Source: Hyphomicrobiales bacterium (GTDB lineage: Bacteria > Pseudomonadota > Alphaproteobacteria > Rhizobiales > Rhizobiaceae). Taken from it: 64,000 nucleotides of DNA. Below are positions 8,995-17,293 of this stretch, piece after piece (the stretch's first letter is position 1; each line of letters opens with the position of its first letter). The stretch is from positions 46,297 to 110,296 of the forward strand of contig UCII01000016.1 in NCBI GenBank assembly GCA_900472485.1, written 5' to 3'. The notes under the pieces were generated by a model. It did no database searches. It had not been told where the DNA came from and saw nothing but the letters and a program-made list of their open reading frames with translations. Both the position numbers and the translations under genes were made by a program.

Positions 8995-10019
8995 TGTCGC
9001 TGATCATCGACTGCCACGGCCACTTTACGACCGAACCGCCGGAGCACCACGCCTTCCGCGCGGCGCAAGTCGCCTATGCGGAAGGAAAGTCTTCCGTGCT
9101 CCCTGTCTATCCGGGAATCCCCGATAAGCAGTTGTACGACATCATTGAGGCGAACCAACTTAAAATTCAGCGCGAGCGCGGCTCGCATGTGACGCTGCTC
9201 AGCCCCCGTGCCTCCGGTATGGGACACCATGTACCGGGGCTGTCGGTCGCCAAGGAGTGGTCGCGCCTATCGAACGACAATATTGGCCGGATCGTCGACA
9301 TGTTCCCGGATAATTTCGCGGCCGTCTGCCAGCTTCCCCAGACGGTCGATGGCGACCTGTCTGAGGTCATCGAGGAGTTGGAGCGCTGCGTCGAAAACGG
9401 TTTCGTCGGATGCAATCTCAACCCCGACCCGTCAGGCGGGCGTTGGAGTGCGCCGCCGATCTACGATCCATGGTGGGACCCTATGTGGGAGGCCATGGTT
9501 GCCCTCAGGGTCCCCGCGATGATCCACGTTTCGAGCTCCTGCGAGCGCTGCCTTCACATGACGGGCGCGCACTACATCAACGCGGATACGGCGGTGTTCA
9601 TGCAGTTGATTCAGGGAGACCTGTTCGAGCGCCATCCGGAACTCAAGCTCATCATACCGCACGGAGGCGGGGCTGCGCCGTATCACTGGGGCCGCTATCG
9701 CGGCCTGTCGATGATGCTCGAAAAGCCCGGCCTCGACACGCACCTTATGAACAATGTCTTCTTCGACACCTGCGTCTATCACCAGGCGGGGATCGATACG
9801 CTCTTCCGCGTCGTCGACACCAAGAACATCCTGTTCGGCTCCGAGCTGCTCGGCGCTGTGAAGGCGACCGATCCGGAGACCGGGCACCCGTTCGACGACA
9901 CCAAGAGATACATCGACCATCTCGCCCTCGACGACGAACAGAGACACGCAGTCTTCGAAGGAAACGCACGCCGGGTCTACCCACTCTTGGACAAGAGATT
10001 GCGCGAACGCGGCCTTTGA
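8994..10019 (+). CDS. ligJ: 4-oxalomesaconate hydratase (LigJ-like amidohydrolase fold)
   Basis: This 341-aa protein of the amidohydrolase-2 superfamily closely follows LigJ of the protocatechuate 4,5-cleavage pathway. It has the metal motif DCHGH at residues 6-10. Family segments are SPRASGMGHHV, CNLNPDPSGG, PAMIHVSSSC, IPHGGGAAPYHWGR, NNVFFDTCVYHQ, NILFGSELLGAV and FDDTKRYID. LigJ adds water to 4-oxalomesaconate to give 4-carboxy-4-hydroxy-2-oxoadipate, the substrate of LigK two genes on. The ATG shares a base with the P450 stop (TGATG), so the two are coupled. Recognition comes from remembered LigJ sequence and was not computed. Confidence 0.85.
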   Translation: MSLIIDCHGHFTTEPPEHHAFRAAQVAYAEGKSSVLPVYPGIPDKQLYDIIEANQLKIQRERGSHVTLLSPRASGMGHHVPGLSVAKEWSRLSNDNIGRIVDMFPDNFAAVCQLPQTVDGDLSEVIEELERCVENGFVGCNLNPDPSGGRWSAPPIYDPWWDPMWEAMVALRVPAMIHVSSSCERCLHMTGAHYINADTAVFMQLIQGDLFERHPELKLIIPHGGGAAPYHWGRYRGLSMMLEKPGLDTHLMNNVFFDTCVYHQAGIDTLFRVVDTKNILFGSELLGAVKATDPETGHPFDDTKRYIDHLALDDEQRHAVFEGNARRVYPLLDKRLRERGL

Positions 10020-10048
10020 AGCGTCGCAACTGAATAGGGAGAAATCAC

Positions 10049-10978
10049 ATGGTTTCCAGCCGACATCTGAGCCTCGCTGGCGGGGCGCAAGGATTCAACT
10101 GGCTCCCGGTCTTCGTGGCCGAAGAGCATGGAATTTTCGCCAAGCACGGGCTGGTGATCGAATACAAGAAGATGGGCACCGTCGACAAGGCGACCACCGC
10201 CGTTCTCGAAGGCGAGGCCGATCTCGCGATAACGCCACCTGAAGGTGCCGTCTCGAACTTCGTCAAAGGCGGCGAGCTCAGGGTTATTGCCTCGAATTCC
10301 AATCGCCTGCCGATGTCGCTCGTCGCTCAGCCTTCGATCAAGACGATCAGGGACCTCAAGGGCAAAAAGGTCGGTACCTCGTCGCTTACCGAGGGCACGG
10401 CGATCTACACCCAAATGCTGTTGTCTAAGGAAGGCCTGCGGTATCCCGGCGACTACGAATTCGAACTTGCCGGCATCCACACCAAGCGCTGGGAAGCCCT
10501 GCAGGCGGGGGAAATTGACTGCGCCCCGCAGCCCGCGCCATGGAATTTCCTGGCCGAACGCGAAGGCTACAATCTGATCGGCGAAATCAACGATGTCATT
10601 CCCGAGATCGTCTTCGCCGCAGTCATCGGCCGCAAAAGCTGGTTGGACGGCAACCGCGATGTGGTCGCCCGTTTCCTCAAGGCGCTGTTCGAAGCCTATG
10701 CGATAACAAACGACCCGAGCCGCGACGACATCACGCTTCCGATTTTCCAGCGAATTACCACGAAAGACGATAGCGAACTCGCCTCGCGCGGCCTTCACTA
10801 CATGCGCGACATGGGCATGTGGCCCGGCGATCTCTCCATTCCGCAAGCTGCGATGAATGCCACGGTCGACTTGATGATCCGCGCCAACCTGCTTGATGAG
10901 GCCGCCAGATCCAGCGCCGCAGGCGTGTTCGAGCGCAGCTTCCTCCTGGGCGCGGTCGGCTGGTTGAAATACGTTTGA
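10049..10978 (+). CDS. Cytosolic substrate-binding-protein homologue (NMT1/SBP fold), possible enzyme
   Basis: This 309-aa protein resembles NitT/TauT/NMT1-type periplasmic receptors. Family marks are a lobe-1 opening SLAGGAQGFNWLPVFVAEEHGIFAKHGL, a mid segment LKGKKVGTSSLTEGTAIYT and RFLKALFEAYAI. It has no signal peptide or lipobox and starts directly with the fold, so it is predicted to stay in the cytosol. No permease or ATPase of that class is nearby, and it sits between ligJ and ligK in a catabolic operon. 4,5-dihydroxyphthalate decarboxylase is a known enzyme that uses this fold, so a decarboxylase, isomerase or binding role is possible. No specific reaction can be assigned. Confidence 0.8.
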   Translation: MVSSRHLSLAGGAQGFNWLPVFVAEEHGIFAKHGLVIEYKKMGTVDKATTAVLEGEADLAITPPEGAVSNFVKGGELRVIASNSNRLPMSLVAQPSIKTIRDLKGKKVGTSSLTEGTAIYTQMLLSKEGLRYPGDYEFELAGIHTKRWEALQAGEIDCAPQPAPWNFLAEREGYNLIGEINDVIPEIVFAAVIGRKSWLDGNRDVVARFLKALFEAYAITNDPSRDDITLPIFQRITTKDDSELASRGLHYMRDMGMWPGDLSIPQAAMNATVDLMIRANLLDEAARSSAAGVFERSFLLGAVGWLKYV

Positions 10979-10999
10979 ATGCATCTCGGGAGGCTTCCA

Positions 11000-11668
11000 A
11001 TGAAGGTAATGACCAAGACACCGCGGACGGATCGCGAGATATGCGAAGCCCTAGGCAAGCTGGGTGTCGCCACAGTCCATGAAGCGCAGGGCCGCAAGGG
11101 ACTGCTGGCCCCGCATCTGCGCCCCGTGATCGAGGGCGCGCGCATCGGCGGGACGGCGCTCACATGCGAGGTGCCACCGGGTGACAACTGGATGATCCAT
11201 GTCGCCCTTGAGGTCGCGCAGCCCGGCGACATCCTGGTCGTCACACCGACCTCGCCATGCACGGACGGATATTTCGGCGATCTTCTCGCGACATCGTGCA
11301 AGGCTCGCGGAATTCTGGGTCTGGTGATCGATGCCGGCGTACGCGATGTCGCCGACCTCAGGTCCATGAACTTCCCCGTCTGGTCCAAGGCGATATCGGC
11401 GCAGGGCACCGTCAAGGAGACGCTGGCGAACGTCCAGGTCCCCGTGGTCTGCGCCGGAGCCTATATCGAGCCGGGCGATGTCATCGTCGCCGATGACGAC
11501 GGCGTCTGTGTGGTCAAGCGCGACGAGGCGGCGTCGGTTCTGGAGAAGGCCCGAAAGCGTCAGAAGATGGAGGAGGAGAAGCGTGGCCTCTACGAGTCGG
11601 GCCAGCTGAGCCTCGACATTAACAACATGCGTCCGCAGCTTGAGGCGAAGGGCCTGATCTATGAATAA
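11000..11668 (+). CDS. ligK: 4-carboxy-4-hydroxy-2-oxoadipate aldolase (LigK/ProA)
   Basis: This 222-aa RraA-fold class II aldolase splits 4-carboxy-4-hydroxy-2-oxoadipate into pyruvate and oxaloacetate, the last step of 4,5-cleavage. Segments typical of LigK are ATVHEAQGRKGLL, PPGDNWMIHVALE, CTDGYFGDLLATS, LVIDAGVRDVADL (catalytic GVRD with the metal-site Asp), FPVWSKAIS and GDVIVADDDGV. The ATG at 11000 follows GGGAGG (10988-10993) with six-base spacing; an in-frame ATG at 10979 lacks one. It overlaps the cupin gene by 8 nt. Confidence 0.88.
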   Translation: MKVMTKTPRTDREICEALGKLGVATVHEAQGRKGLLAPHLRPVIEGARIGGTALTCEVPPGDNWMIHVALEVAQPGDILVVTPTSPCTDGYFGDLLATSCKARGILGLVIDAGVRDVADLRSMNFPVWSKAISAQGTVKETLANVQVPVVCAGAYIEPGDVIVADDDGVCVVKRDEAASVLEKARKRQKMEEEKRGLYESGQLSLDINNMRPQLEAKGLIYE

Positions 11669-12215
11669 GGCAACGCAACTGCGCATACCCCGGCGCGTCG
11701 TCACAGGAATTAGCAACGGCAAGTCCGTCTTCATCAGCGACGGCCCCGCACCCAATGCCCACGTGTACGATTCCGTGCCGGGCCATCTTACCTCCGTCCT
11801 TTACGCAACGTCAGCGAAACCCAGCCTTCCGCAGGGTCATGCGGAGCAGGCGCCGCCGCAAATCCTGATCACCCCCGAACCGGGCCAGACGAAGCTGATG
11901 ATCGTCGTCTTCCCGCCGGACTCGGTATTCGCGACCGTCGATCCGGCTGCCGCCTTCGAAGAACAGGCGGTGCATATCCCCGGCCTGATCCAGGCATTCG
12001 AGCCCGACGCCCCCGGTATGCACACCACCAACACAGTGGATTACGACATTGTCCTCGATGGCGAGGTCTGGCTCGAACTCGACGACGGCGCCGAAACGCT
12101 GCTGAAGCAGGGCGACGTCGTCGTCCAATGCGGCACGCGCCATGCCTGGCGCAACAAGGGCGATAAGCCCGCGACCATGTGCTTCGTCCTCATCGGCGCT
12201 GAAAGAGAGTCATGA
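11661..12215 (+). CDS. Cupin-domain protein of unknown function
   Basis: This 184-aa protein has one C-terminal cupin barrel. Motif 1 reads MHTTNTVDYDIVLDGEVWLEL (about residues 115-135) and motif 2 GDVVVQCGTRHAWRNKG (about 152-168). The usual HxH of motif 1 is H-T-T, so the metal site would be built differently, perhaps from the motif 2 His and other residues. The first 80 residues have no recognised domain. The gene overlaps both neighbours (ligK by 8 nt, reductase by 4 nt), so it is made with the pathway enzymes. A role as isomerase, decarboxylase, dioxygenase or sensor remains open. Confidence 0.8.
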   Translation: MNKATQLRIPRRVVTGISNGKSVFISDGPAPNAHVYDSVPGHLTSVLYATSAKPSLPQGHAEQAPPQILITPEPGQTKLMIVVFPPDSVFATVDPAAAFEEQAVHIPGLIQAFEPDAPGMHTTNTVDYDIVLDGEVWLELDDGAETLLKQGDVVVQCGTRHAWRNKGDKPATMCFVLIGAERES

Positions 12216-13459
12216 CAATGACGCGGGAGGACAACAATCGCTTCTTCGACTGCATCATCGTCGGCGGCGGGCACGGCGGCGCGCAGACAGCGGCAGCGCT
12301 CAGGCAGTCCGGGTTCACGGGATGCATTGCGCTGATCAGCGCCGAGCCGGAAGTCCCCTACGACCGCCCTTCGCTGTCGAAGGAATATCTCGCAGGCAAG
12401 AAATCCTTCGAAAGGATGCATCTCAGGCCGCCGGATTTCTGGACTTCGCGACAAGTGGAACTGATGCTGGGCAGGCGTGTGACCATCGTCGATGCGGCAG
12501 CCCATGTCGTCGTCACGGACTTTGGCGAACGCTTCTCCTACGGCAAGCTTGTTTGGGCGGCTGGTGGCGAACCGAGGAAGCTTTCCTGCCCCGGCAGCGA
12601 GCTGGCCGGAATCTGCTATATCCGCAACAAGGCGGATTGCGACGCGCTCGTCGAAGTCCTTCCCGGCGCCGAAAGGATCGTGATCGTCGGCGGCGGCTAT
12701 GTCGGTCTCGAAGCGGCAGCGGTGTTCCGAGAGATCGGCAAAGAGGTCACTTTGGTCGAGGCGCTCGACCGCGTACTCGCGCGCGTAGCCGGGGAGCCGG
12801 TATCGAGGTTCTACGAAGCCGAACATCGTGCACATGGCGTTGACATTCGCCTCAACTCCGGCGTCGGCTCTCTGGAGGGTTCCAACGGCCGCGTCAAGAG
12901 CGTAGTACTTGCGACCGGCGAGACGATCCCCGCCGATATCGTCGTGGTCGGCATAGGTATTACCCCTTCAGCCGGCCCGCTGATCGAGGCGGGCGCGGAA
13001 GGCTCAAACGGTGTGGATATCGATGAGTTTTGCCAGACATCCCTGCCGGACATCTACTGCATCGGAGACTGCGCAAGGCTGAGACATGGCCGTGGCATTC
13101 GCATTGAATCCGTACAGAACGCTACGGATCAGGCCACCACCGCCGCCAAGGCGATCTGCGGCGAACTCAAGCCCTACGATGCGACGCCCTGGTTCTGGTC
13201 CAACCAATACGATTTGAGGATCCAGACAGTTGGTCTCAACTACGGCTTTGACAGCGTGGTGACACGCGGTAGTCCCAACAGCCGAAGCTTCAGCGTCATC
13301 TACCTGAAGGACGGGGCGGTTCTGGCCCTCGATTGCATCAACGCACCCCGCGATTACGTGCAAGGACGAAAGCTTGTCGACAGCTCGGCGAGGATCGACC
13401 GCGACGCCCTGTCGGACACATCGAAACAACTCAAGGAACTTGGCCCCGAAGTGCCGTGA
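12212..13459 (+). CDS. FAD-dependent ferredoxin reductase of the P450 system
   Basis: This 415-aa two-dinucleotide-fold reductase resembles putidaredoxin reductase. The FAD motif is IIVGGGHGGAQTAAALR (about residue 11) and the NAD(P) motif is IVIVGGGYVGLEAAAVF (about residue 151). The FAD-binding DIYCIGDCAR lies near residue 275 and the C-terminal reductase domain has WFWSNQYDLRIQTVG. It passes electrons from NAD(P)H to the ferredoxin encoded next. Its start overlaps the cupin stop by 4 nt (ATGA). Confidence 0.92.
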   Translation: MTMTREDNNRFFDCIIVGGGHGGAQTAAALRQSGFTGCIALISAEPEVPYDRPSLSKEYLAGKKSFERMHLRPPDFWTSRQVELMLGRRVTIVDAAAHVVVTDFGERFSYGKLVWAAGGEPRKLSCPGSELAGICYIRNKADCDALVEVLPGAERIVIVGGGYVGLEAAAVFREIGKEVTLVEALDRVLARVAGEPVSRFYEAEHRAHGVDIRLNSGVGSLEGSNGRVKSVVLATGETIPADIVVVGIGITPSAGPLIEAGAEGSNGVDIDEFCQTSLPDIYCIGDCARLRHGRGIRIESVQNATDQATTAAKAICGELKPYDATPWFWSNQYDLRIQTVGLNYGFDSVVTRGSPNSRSFSVIYLKDGAVLALDCINAPRDYVQGRKLVDSSARIDRDALSDTSKQLKELGPEVP

Positions 13460-13493
13460 GGCATTCGAGGGCCGGAATGAAGTGGAGGAAAAA

Positions 13494-13814
13494 ATGTCTA
13501 TGATATCGGTGCGTACGCGGGACGGAGAGCTGCATAGTTTCGAGGGAAGAGTGGGCGCTTCGCTGATGGAGAATATCCGAAACGCGGGCTTTGATGAGCT
13601 GCTTGCAATGTGTGGCGGGTGCCTTTCCTGTGCCACCTGCCACCTTTACGTCGAGGAATTGCCAGAGACCGCAAGCCTGGCGGCGCCCTCGATCGACGAG
13701 AGCGAGTTGCTGGAAGGCTCCGACTACCGCCAAGAGAACTCGCGGCTTTCCTGTCAGATCCCCTTTGACGAGACTCTCAGTGGAATCGTCGTTCGCATTG
13801 CCCCCGAAGAATAG
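13494..13814 (+). CDS. [2Fe-2S] ferredoxin of the P450 system
   Basis: This 106-aa adrenodoxin/putidaredoxin-type ferredoxin has cluster ligands in CGGCLSCATC plus a downstream Cys in RLSCQIP, the C-x5-C-x2-C...C pattern. An extra Cys replaces a small residue inside the loop. GTGGAGG lies just upstream of the ATG at 13494. It is the last gene of the P450 operon and carries electrons from the FAD reductase to the P450. Confidence 0.93.
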   Translation: MSMISVRTRDGELHSFEGRVGASLMENIRNAGFDELLAMCGGCLSCATCHLYVEELPETASLAAPSIDESELLEGSDYRQENSRLSCQIPFDETLSGIVVRIAPEE

Positions 13815-14292
13815 CAGCAGATCGTCTCGCATCACGGGCGGATCTCGAGGATCATACGCTGAGCGGCGAGCCAAAATCACCGTTTAGTCGCACTCGAAGC
13901 GGATGCTCCAAGCGATAGTCGAGCGACTTCCGGCAGTCAGATATTTCATGGCTGAATTTCGGGCTGAAGAACGCATCAATTAAGACTTCGTCCGCGCCCA
14001 TGGCACTCCTAGCCATGGGCGTTGCGTCATTCCGCTCATTTATTCGATAACACAGGTCACCTTCTAGTTTGCAGGCGATCTCGCTATCTGACACAAACCG
14101 TTCGAGCGGCCTTAGCCGCATGTGGACGGGTCCGTCTCCACAACCTATCGCGCGCTGAATGTAGTCGGGCGACCTCTGAATGAACTATCCAGAACGCGCA
14201 ACGGCAGCCTGCCGGTGAAGGTCTTATGGCTGCCGAGGAATGCGTTTCTTTGACAGTATTTCTTCAGTTGGTGGCGGCACTCATCATCGAAC
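13815..14292. other. Intergenic region between ferredoxin and pntB
   Basis: These 478 bases separate two convergent operons. Apart from the hairpin at 13995-14021 I recognise nothing. A short open frame on the - strand (13852-14121, 89 codons) has no familiar motif or good ribosome site and is not called. The region may be remnant sequence. Confidence 0.5.
13995..14021. terminator. Hairpin between convergent operons
   Basis: Perfect 10-bp inverted repeat, CGCCCATGGC-N7-GCCATGGGCG. It lies between the ferredoxin stop (13814) and the pntB stop (14293) on the opposite strand, so it could end transcription from either side. There is no strong T-run. Confidence 0.6.
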
Positions 14293-15666
14293 TTAGGCCA
14301 GCCTCGGAAGCAGGCCGCTGACCGACTCTTTGGCGTCGCCGTAGTACATGCGGGTGTTTTCCTTGTAGAACAGCGGGTTCTCGATCCCGGAATAGCCGGT
14401 ACCCTGGCCGCGCTTGGAGACGAAAACCTGCTTGGCCTTCCAGACCTCGAGCACGGGCATGCCCGCGATCGGTGAATTCGGATCTTCCTTTGCGGCCGGA
14501 TTGACGATGTCGTTCGAGCCGATGACGATGACGACATCGGTCTCGTGGAAGTCGTCGTTGATCTCGTCCATCTCCAACACAATGTCGTAGGGCACCTTGG
14601 CTTCCGCGAGCAGGACGTTCATGTGGCCAGGTAGGCGGCCTGCAACCGGATGGATCGCAAAGCGCACGTTCTTGCCGGCTGCGCGCAGCTTGCGGGTGAG
14701 TTCCGAAACCGCACTTTGAGCCTGCGCGACCGCCATGCCGTAACCTGGAACGATGATGACCGAGTCGGCGTCGTTGAGCGCTGCGGCAACGCCTTCGGCA
14801 TCGATGGCAACCTGCTCGCCCACGACTTCCATCGCCGGGCCCGAGGCATTGCCGAAGCCGCCGAGAATGACCGACAGGAACTGGCGGTTCATTGCCTTGC
14901 ACATGATGTAGGAGAGAATCGCGCCCGACGAGCCGACGAGTGCTCCGGTTACGATCAAGAGGTCGTTGCCGAGGAGGAAGCCTGTCGCCGCCGCCGCCCA
15001 GCCGGAATAGGAGTTGAGCATCGAGACGACGACCGGCATATCGGCGCCGCCGATCGCCATGACGAGATGAGCGCCGATGACAAAGGCGATCAGCGTCATC
15101 AGGTAGAGCGACCATGAACCCGCGCCATTCATGTACATGATCATCAGCGCAAGCGACACGAGCACCATCAGGATGTTGAACATGTGCCGGCCGGACAGGA
15201 TGAGTGCCTTGCCGCGGATGTGGCCGGAAAGCTTGCCATAGGCGATGATCGAGCCGGTGAAGGTCACCGCACCGATGAACACGCCGAGGAAGATTTCCGC
15301 TTCATGGATGATCTTTTCCGCATTGGTGGCGAACTCATGCGCCGTCATGTCGGAGTTGAGGCCGATCAGCACGGCAGCAAGGCCCACGAAGGAGTGTAGC
15401 GCTGCTACGAGCTGCGGCATGCCGGTCATTTCGACGCGCTGCGCCAGCAACGTGCCAACGACAGCACCAACGACGAGCATGATGAGCAGGACAACGGAAA
15501 GCCCGACGCCTGGCCCGAGGATGGTCGCGAGTATGGCTATCGCCATGCCGACGATGCCGTACCATACGGCGCGCTTGGCACTTTCCTGACCGGAAAGGCC
15601 GCCGAGCGAAAGGATGAAGAGAACGGATGCGGCGATGTAGGCCGCGGTCTGGATACCGATAGACAT
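14293..15666 (-). CDS. pntB: NAD(P) transhydrogenase subunit beta
   Basis: PntB (457 aa) is the membrane plus NADP-binding subunit of the proton-translocating transhydrogenase. About eight transmembrane helices fill residues 1-260. The NADP domain III follows with VIIVPGYGMAVAQAQ, FAIHPVAGRLPGHMNVLLAEA, EMDEINDDF, VVIVIGSNDIVNPAA and SGIENPLFYKENTRMYYGDAK. It lies 22 bases after pntA. The enzyme uses the proton gradient to make NADPH from NADH, or the reverse. Here it would balance the NADH from formaldehyde oxidation against the P450 reductase's demand. Confidence 0.95.
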   Translation of the reverse strand: MSIGIQTAAYIAASVLFILSLGGLSGQESAKRAVWYGIVGMAIAILATILGPGVGLSVVLLIMLVVGAVVGTLLAQRVEMTGMPQLVAALHSFVGLAAVLIGLNSDMTAHEFATNAEKIIHEAEIFLGVFIGAVTFTGSIIAYGKLSGHIRGKALILSGRHMFNILMVLVSLALMIMYMNGAGSWSLYLMTLIAFVIGAHLVMAIGGADMPVVVSMLNSYSGWAAAATGFLLGNDLLIVTGALVGSSGAILSYIMCKAMNRQFLSVILGGFGNASGPAMEVVGEQVAIDAEGVAAALNDADSVIIVPGYGMAVAQAQSAVSELTRKLRAAGKNVRFAIHPVAGRLPGHMNVLLAEAKVPYDIVLEMDEINDDFHETDVVIVIGSNDIVNPAAKEDPNSPIAGMPVLEVWKAKQVFVSKRGQGTGYSGIENPLFYKENTRMYYGDAKESVSGLLPRLA

Positions 15667-15688
15667 GATTCTGATCCCCGGGCCGGCG

Positions 15689-17263
15689 TCACGACTTTTG
15701 GAACATGTTCAACATGCGCCGGGTGACCATGAAGCCGCCGACGATGTTGATGGTGGCGATCGCCACCGAAATGGCGGCAAGGGCTGTCACCAGCCAGCCA
15801 CCCGCTGTGATCTGCAGCAGCGCACCGATGATGATGATCCCGGAAATCGCGTTGGTCACCGCCATTAGCGGCGTATGCAACGAATGGCTGACGCCCCAGA
15901 TCACCTGGAAGCCGACGAAGCAGGCAAGCGCGAAGACGATGAAATGGCCCATGAAGGCCGACGGCGCATAGGCTCCGATAAGTGCCATGAGCAAGCCGCC
16001 GACGACGAGCAGGCCGACCTGCTGGCGCGTTGCCGACTTGAAGGCGGCAGCCTCGGCGGCACGCCGTTCTTCCGGCGTCAGCTCCTTGGCCTTTTCTTGT
16101 CGTTTCTGGGCTGCAATCGCCTGGATCTTTGGCGGTGGCGGCGGATAGGTGATCTCGCCTTCAAAGGCTACAGTGGCTCCGCGAATAACATCGTCTTCCA
16201 TGTTATGGACGAGAACGCCATCCTTCTTCGGGGTCAGGTCCGTCATCATGTGGCGGATGTTCGTCGAATAGAGGGTCGATGCCTGCGCGGCCATGCGGCT
16301 CGGGAAATCGGTGTAGCCGATGACGGTGACGCCGTTCTCGGAAACGATCTTCTGATCCGGAACAGTCAGGTCGCAATTCCCACCGCGTTCGGCCGCAAGG
16401 TCGACCACCACGGAGCCCGGCTTCATCGCAGCGACCATGTCTGCAAGCCAGAGCTTCGGCGCATCGCGGCCTGGGATTAGCGCAGTGGTGACGACAATGT
16501 CGATGTCCGGCGCGATCTCGCGAAACTTCTTTAGCTGCGCTTCGCGAAATTCCGGGCTCGACGGGGATGCATAGCCACCCGTTGTCGCGCCGTCCTGCTG
16601 CTGCTCCTTGAAATCGAGGAAGACGAATTCTGCACCCATCGATTCGATCTGCTCGGCCACTTCCGGACGAACGTCGAATGCATAGGTGATGGCCCCGAGC
16701 GAAACGCTGGTGCCGACGGCGGCAAGACCGGCGACGCCTGCGCCTATGACCAGAACCTTGGCCGGCGGGATCTTGCCGGCCGCAGTAACCTGGCCGGTGA
16801 AGAAGCGGCCGAAATTATTGCCGGCCTCGATCACGGCGCGATAGCCTGCGATGTTGGCCATGGAGGACAGCGCGTCCATCTTCTGGGCGCGCGAAATGCG
16901 CGGCACCATGTCCATGGCAATCACGTTTGCACGCGTTGCCTTCGCTTGCTCAAGAAGCTCCTTGTTCTGCGCGGGATAGAAGAAGGAGATCAGCGTCTTG
17001 TTGCTCGAAAGCTTTGCTATGTCGCTCGGCTCCGGCGGGCGCACCTTGGCGATGACGTCTACGCTTGCAAAAAGTGCTTCAACGCTGTCGACGATCCTGA
17101 CGCCGGCTGCGCGATAGGCGTCGTCGGAGAAGCCGGCAAGTTTGCCGGCGCCGGTTTCGATGGCACATTGATATCCGAGTTTCTGAAGCTGGGTGGCGCT
17201 GTCCGGCGTCATCGCGACGCGTGCTTCCCCCTCAAGCCGTTCTCGTGGTGATCCAATGATCAT
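15689..17263 (-). CDS. pntA: NAD(P) transhydrogenase subunit alpha
   Basis: PntA (524 aa) is the NAD-binding subunit in its single-chain form. It opens with GSPRERLEGEARVAMTPDS. The NAD fold is VLVIGAGVAGLAAVGTSVSLGA at about residue 170, and the mobile loop region lies near PSRMAAQASTLYSTNIRHMM. The C-terminal membrane part has three or four helices (residues 415-505). It follows adhC by 30 bases and precedes pntB, forming an adhC-pntA-pntB operon under the paired operators at 18657-18688. This operon makeup is unusual. Confidence 0.95.
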   Translation of the reverse strand: MIIGSPRERLEGEARVAMTPDSATQLQKLGYQCAIETGAGKLAGFSDDAYRAAGVRIVDSVEALFASVDVIAKVRPPEPSDIAKLSSNKTLISFFYPAQNKELLEQAKATRANVIAMDMVPRISRAQKMDALSSMANIAGYRAVIEAGNNFGRFFTGQVTAAGKIPPAKVLVIGAGVAGLAAVGTSVSLGAITYAFDVRPEVAEQIESMGAEFVFLDFKEQQQDGATTGGYASPSSPEFREAQLKKFREIAPDIDIVVTTALIPGRDAPKLWLADMVAAMKPGSVVVDLAAERGGNCDLTVPDQKIVSENGVTVIGYTDFPSRMAAQASTLYSTNIRHMMTDLTPKKDGVLVHNMEDDVIRGATVAFEGEITYPPPPPKIQAIAAQKRQEKAKELTPEERRAAEAAAFKSATRQQVGLLVVGGLLMALIGAYAPSAFMGHFIVFALACFVGFQVIWGVSHSLHTPLMAVTNAISGIIIIGALLQITAGGWLVTALAAISVAIATINIVGGFMVTRRMLNMFQKS

Positions 17264-17293
17264 GTAATTCCCCTCTTAGAAAGTTGCTGATCG

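Noticed and set aside
13852..14121. An 89-codon - strand frame between ferredoxin and pntB
   Set aside because: No ribosome site, no known motif, and a hairpin runs through it.
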